From Akkermansiaceae bacterium (GTDB lineage Bacteria > Verrucomicrobiota > Verrucomicrobiia > Verrucomicrobiales > Akkermansiaceae), in assembly GCA_025457665.1 (NCBI GenBank), contig JALOTY010000035.1, positions 1 through 35,754 of the forward strand: a DNA stretch of 35,754 nucleotides. The letters are read 5' to 3'. The notes below the pieces were generated by a model. It ran no database searches, had not been told where the DNA came from, and saw only the letters and a list, made by a program, of their open reading frames with translations. Shown here piece by piece: positions 33,591 through 35,754 of this stretch (position 1 is its first letter; every line of letters starts with the position of its first letter). A program made the translations under genes and the position numbers.

Positions 33591-34460
33591 TCACGAGGCC
33601 ACCGCCACCACTTGCAGCCAGCGTGCCGGATGATGCTCTTCGCCTTCCTTGGTGAAGCGGTCGCGGGTGAAAAGCACTTCAAATCCCGCCTCACGCAGGA
33701 TCGCCGGATGATTGTGGGAAAAGGAAAGCTCGTGACCGTAAGGGTAGGACGCCGGGTCGTCTGCTAGATCGTGATTGACCGCGATCGTCTCAGTGATCGC
33801 CACAAAGGCCGGACCTCCGCCTGATTTCAATCCGCGGAATAGATCAAGCAACCGCTCGCGGCGGAAGTATTCGAAGACACCGCCATTGGTGAACAATACG
33901 GTGCCAGCCGCCGGGTGTTTGGAAATCCATTCGGTGACATCCGCCACATGGAAATGGTAGGCATCCCGGCCTTCGAAGCGTCGACGATTCTCCGCCACCA
34001 TGGCTTCGTTCAGATCGATCCCGTGACACGCCTTTGCCTGCGGCAGATTTTCGCCAAGGTATTCGAGCACCTTGGCATCGCCCACACCCACCTCCACCAC
34101 TCGCGCCGTGCGGACTCCATGATGGTCCAGTGCCTTGCCGATTTCATCGACGATGCCGCGGTGATGGGCGAGGAAGAGCGTTTCGAAGCGATGTCCAAAG
34201 TGGTCAAAGAACTCGCGGGAAACCGGTGATTCCCAGTAGTCGGCGAGGAACTGCTCGAACAGCCCATGATCTTTCGTCGCCACGGCCCGAAACAGAAACC
34301 CATTTCGAATCAGCCTCCCCGCCGATCCCCAATCCCTGCTGAACGGCCGCTGCCTCACCTCCTTCGCCAGCCGGGGCTGCGAAATCAGCAAAAGACACCC
34401 CAGCAAACCCCGAAGAATCCGCGCGAAAGGAAGATCGATGATGCTCTGGTAAGCCCGCAT
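33591..34460 (-). CDS. Class I SAM-dependent methyltransferase
   Basis: The product has 289 residues. A hydrophobic N-terminus (about 8-28, ILRGLLGCLLLI) may associate with the membrane. The Rossmann fold begins at about 118: motif I is RVVEVGVGDAKVLEYL, the acidic residue after beta 2 lies in CHGIDLNEAMV and a third motif in YHFHVADVTEW. The substrate is unknown. The last 40 residues include HNHPAILREAGFEVL, common in small-molecule methyltransferases. An inverted repeat (34466-34524) lies directly upstream. Confidence 0.85.
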   Translation of the reverse strand: MRAYQSIIDLPFARILRGLLGCLLLISQPRLAKEVRQRPFSRDWGSAGRLIRNGFLFRAVATKDHGLFEQFLADYWESPVSREFFDHFGHRFETLFLAHHRGIVDEIGKALDHHGVRTARVVEVGVGDAKVLEYLGENLPQAKACHGIDLNEAMVAENRRRFEGRDAYHFHVADVTEWISKHPAAGTVLFTNGGVFEYFRRERLLDLFRGLKSGGGPAFVAITETIAVNHDLADDPASYPYGHELSFSHNHPAILREAGFEVLFTRDRFTKEGEEHHPARWLQVVAVAS

Positions 34461-34465
34461 GAGTT

Positions 34466-34524
34466 GCGGATGCTACACCCTGCCACTCCCTCGTCAAATT
34501 CACAGAATTCATCACAGCATCCGC
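34466..34524. repeat. Spaced inverted repeat before the methyltransferase gene
   Basis: GCGGATGCT (34466-34474) and AGCATCCGC (34516-34524) are perfect 9-bp inverted repeats around 41 bases. It lies in the leader of the methyltransferase and 43 bases from the transposable element. It could form a long hairpin or mark an older insertion boundary. Confidence 0.45.
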
Positions 34525-34566
34525 GATATCTGAGATGGCTGAAACAACAAATCCAACAAACAAAAG

Positions 34567-34586
34567 GGGTCAGTCCCGAAAATCAA
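34567..34586 (+). repeat. Left inverted repeat of the transposase element
   Basis: Perfect 20-bp partner of the right repeat. It lies 39 bases before the transposase start. Confidence 0.8.
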
Positions 34587-34625
34587 ACGTTGACGATCAG
34601 GACTGCTCGCTGTTAGAAGTTTCCC

Positions 34626-35642
34626 ATGGCCCGTCCACTTCGTTTCGAGGCACCTGGTGCCGTTTACCACGTCATGGCTCGTGGGGAGGGCGGGAAGAAT
34701 GTTTTTGAGGATGACCTTGACCGGATCGTGTGGCTCGACCGCTTGGGAGAGGCATGCGGCAGTCACGGTTGGCGGGTTCACGCGTGGGTCTTGATGGGGA
34801 ACCATTTCCATCTCCTCATCGAAACGCCCGAACCGAACCTGGTCTCTGGGATGAAGTGGCTCATGGGAGTTTATGCCCAAGGATGGAACCGTCGGCGGAA
34901 TCGGCACGGGCATGTATTTCAAGGCCGCTACAAGGCGGTGAGGGTGAATGGCGAGTGCAGTGGTCATTATTTCCGCATTGTCGCGGATTACATTCACTTG
35001 AATCCTGTGCGGAGCGGTTGGGTCGGAGGAACAAGTGGCAAGACCCTCAAGGATTGGAAGTGGAGCAGTTTTCCTCAATACAGCGGCCGTCGAGCGCCCT
35101 TGTGGTTGGAGACCGACCGTGTGTTGGAGGCATTCCGGCTTTCTCCAGATGGCAGAGGAAAGCGTGCTTATGCAGGTTATCTTGAGGAGCGTGCGAAGGA
35201 CCGCGAAGGCGTGCTGACGGATGAGTCTCTGGCGATGCTCAGGAGGGGTTGGTATCTGGGTGATGAGACTTTCGCGAAGAAGTTGCTTTCGAATCTGGAT
35301 GCTGCGGTTTCCAAAAAGCGGAGGGCTAGGAGTCTTCGTGGGGATGCGGTTCGAGCCCATGACGAGGCGGAGGCCGAGCGTTTGGTGGTCAGAGCGCTGG
35401 AGTGGATGAATCTGCCACCGAAATCCAAGGATCTGGTTGGCCGGGGGAAATGGCTGAAGGAAAAGTCTCTGGTCGCGGCTTTGGTGCGGAAAAAAACCGG
35501 CGTCAAAAACCGATGGGTGGCGGATCGTTTGGGGATGGGCGTGGAGGGGAATGTAACGATCGCGCTGCGGCGCGTCCGCGAATCCGGCGAATTGAAAAAG
35601 AAGTTCGAGAAACTTGAGGAAGTGTTGAGTGCAAACGATTGA
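34626..35642 (+). CDS. REP-associated tyrosine transposase (Y1_Tnp, HUH family)
   Basis: The product has 338 residues. The N-terminal 190 are the Y1 transposase domain: MARPLRFEAPGAVYHVMAR, the metal motif GNHFHLLIE (H60-F-H62) and the likely nucleophile Y83 in GVYAQGWNRR, followed by GHVFQGRYKA. The enzyme nicks single-stranded DNA and links to the 5' phosphate through tyrosine. An extra 150 basic helical residues carry what looks like a helix-turn-helix (RKKTGVKNRWVADRLGMGVE), present in longer members such as those of Verrucomicrobia. The last codons overlap the right inverted repeat, so the gene and repeat are one unit. Confidence 0.93.
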   Translation: MARPLRFEAPGAVYHVMARGEGGKNVFEDDLDRIVWLDRLGEACGSHGWRVHAWVLMGNHFHLLIETPEPNLVSGMKWLMGVYAQGWNRRRNRHGHVFQGRYKAVRVNGECSGHYFRIVADYIHLNPVRSGWVGGTSGKTLKDWKWSSFPQYSGRRAPLWLETDRVLEAFRLSPDGRGKRAYAGYLEERAKDREGVLTDESLAMLRRGWYLGDETFAKKLLSNLDAAVSKKRRARSLRGDAVRAHDEAEAERLVVRALEWMNLPPKSKDLVGRGKWLKEKSLVAALVRKKTGVKNRWVADRLGMGVEGNVTIALRRVRESGELKKKFEKLEEVLSAND

Positions 35643-35658
35643 TTTTCGGGACTGACCC
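35639..35658 (-). repeat. Right inverted repeat of the transposase element
   Basis: Reverse complement of the left repeat with no mismatch across 20 bases. It includes the transposase stop codon TGA (35640-35642). Confidence 0.8.
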
Positions 35659-35754
35659 GAATGGCACTGTTTTAAGCCGGATCTCGGGATAAAAGGTTCG
35701 CCGGAAATCCGCCGGTATTGTTAGATCTCGTGTGACCAAAAACCAACCGTTCCT

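Larger units (their letters stand above)
34567..35658 (+). mobile_element. REP-type transposase element with 20-bp inverted ends
   Basis: The unit runs from GGGTCAGTCCCGAAAATCAA (34567-34586) to its perfect reverse complement at 35639-35658. Beyond the 20 bases the match continues CGTT after one mismatch. It contains only the tyrosine transposase gene; the right repeat overlaps the gene's stop codon. REP-associated transposases are typically single copy and act on palindromic repeats in the genome, so this may be a domesticated element that spreads a non-coding repeat. No target-site duplication is visible. Confidence 0.7.

Noticed and set aside
7139..35722. Recurrent TGTTAG / CTAACA hexamer
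   Set aside because: About a dozen copies were noticed. A rough estimate from base composition (about 62 percent GC) gives about nine, so there is no clear enrichment. The clustering in the VWA gene is explained by its repeats.

Overview
The window is high-GC DNA that reads like a Verrucomicrobia chromosome, most likely Verrucomicrobiaceae (Luteolibacter or Haloferula type). The basis is the style of the genes: two proteins with SHD1-like domains, a Verrucomicrobia-style pseudopilin, a secreted sialidase and a GH16 glucanase, many signal-peptide proteins of unknown role, and few strong Shine-Dalgarno sites. The taxon is inferred, since no rRNA or marker phylogeny is present. I see no tRNA, rRNA, CRISPR array or prophage.

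Layout. Positions 279-3195 hold two exported proteins: a thioredoxin-like/SHD1 protein and a helical-repeat protein with a structured leader. Positions 3399-9473 hold a family 2 glycosyltransferase, ComM/YifB, a GH16 glucanase, a von Willebrand A protein with four tandem 88-residue repeats, and a lipoprotein amidase. Positions 9571-12809 form a co-directional block of nucleobase and tRNA genes (guanine deaminase, purE, purK, queG). Positions 12895-15640 encode a sialidase and a PIG-L deacetylase in one likely transcript.

The most coherent system is the nitrogen-oxide island at 15641-21416. A class II copper nitrite reductase fused to cytochrome c (nirK) is followed by nirV, a Sco-type copper chaperone and nnrS. 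A convergent ric (iron-sulfur repair) gene and a divergent Rrf2-family regulator with three cysteines follow. A perfect 15-bp palindrome covers the regulator's ribosome binding site, and part of its half-site recurs before nirK. Together they should reduce nitrite to NO, sense NO or Fe-S damage, and limit the harm. No NO reductase or nitrous oxide reductase is in the window.

Positions 21448-26733 look like an accessory or decaying zone. It holds a SEC-C protein and its partner, a pseudogene with an ochre stop plus a frameshift, a DUF4143 ATPase with a palindromic upstream site, an internally deleted HsdR remnant, and an orphan 3' gene fragment. Positions 26888-29665 return to housekeeping and envelope genes and include the signal recognition particle RNA, on the minus strand, with an atypical apical loop. 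Positions 29733-32657 are a run of four co-directional genes: a membrane-anchored protein, a pseudopilin and an ABC-2 exporter pair. A PLC-like enzyme and a methyltransferase follow on the minus strand. The window ends with a REP-type tyrosine transposase bounded by perfect 20-bp inverted repeats (34567-35658).
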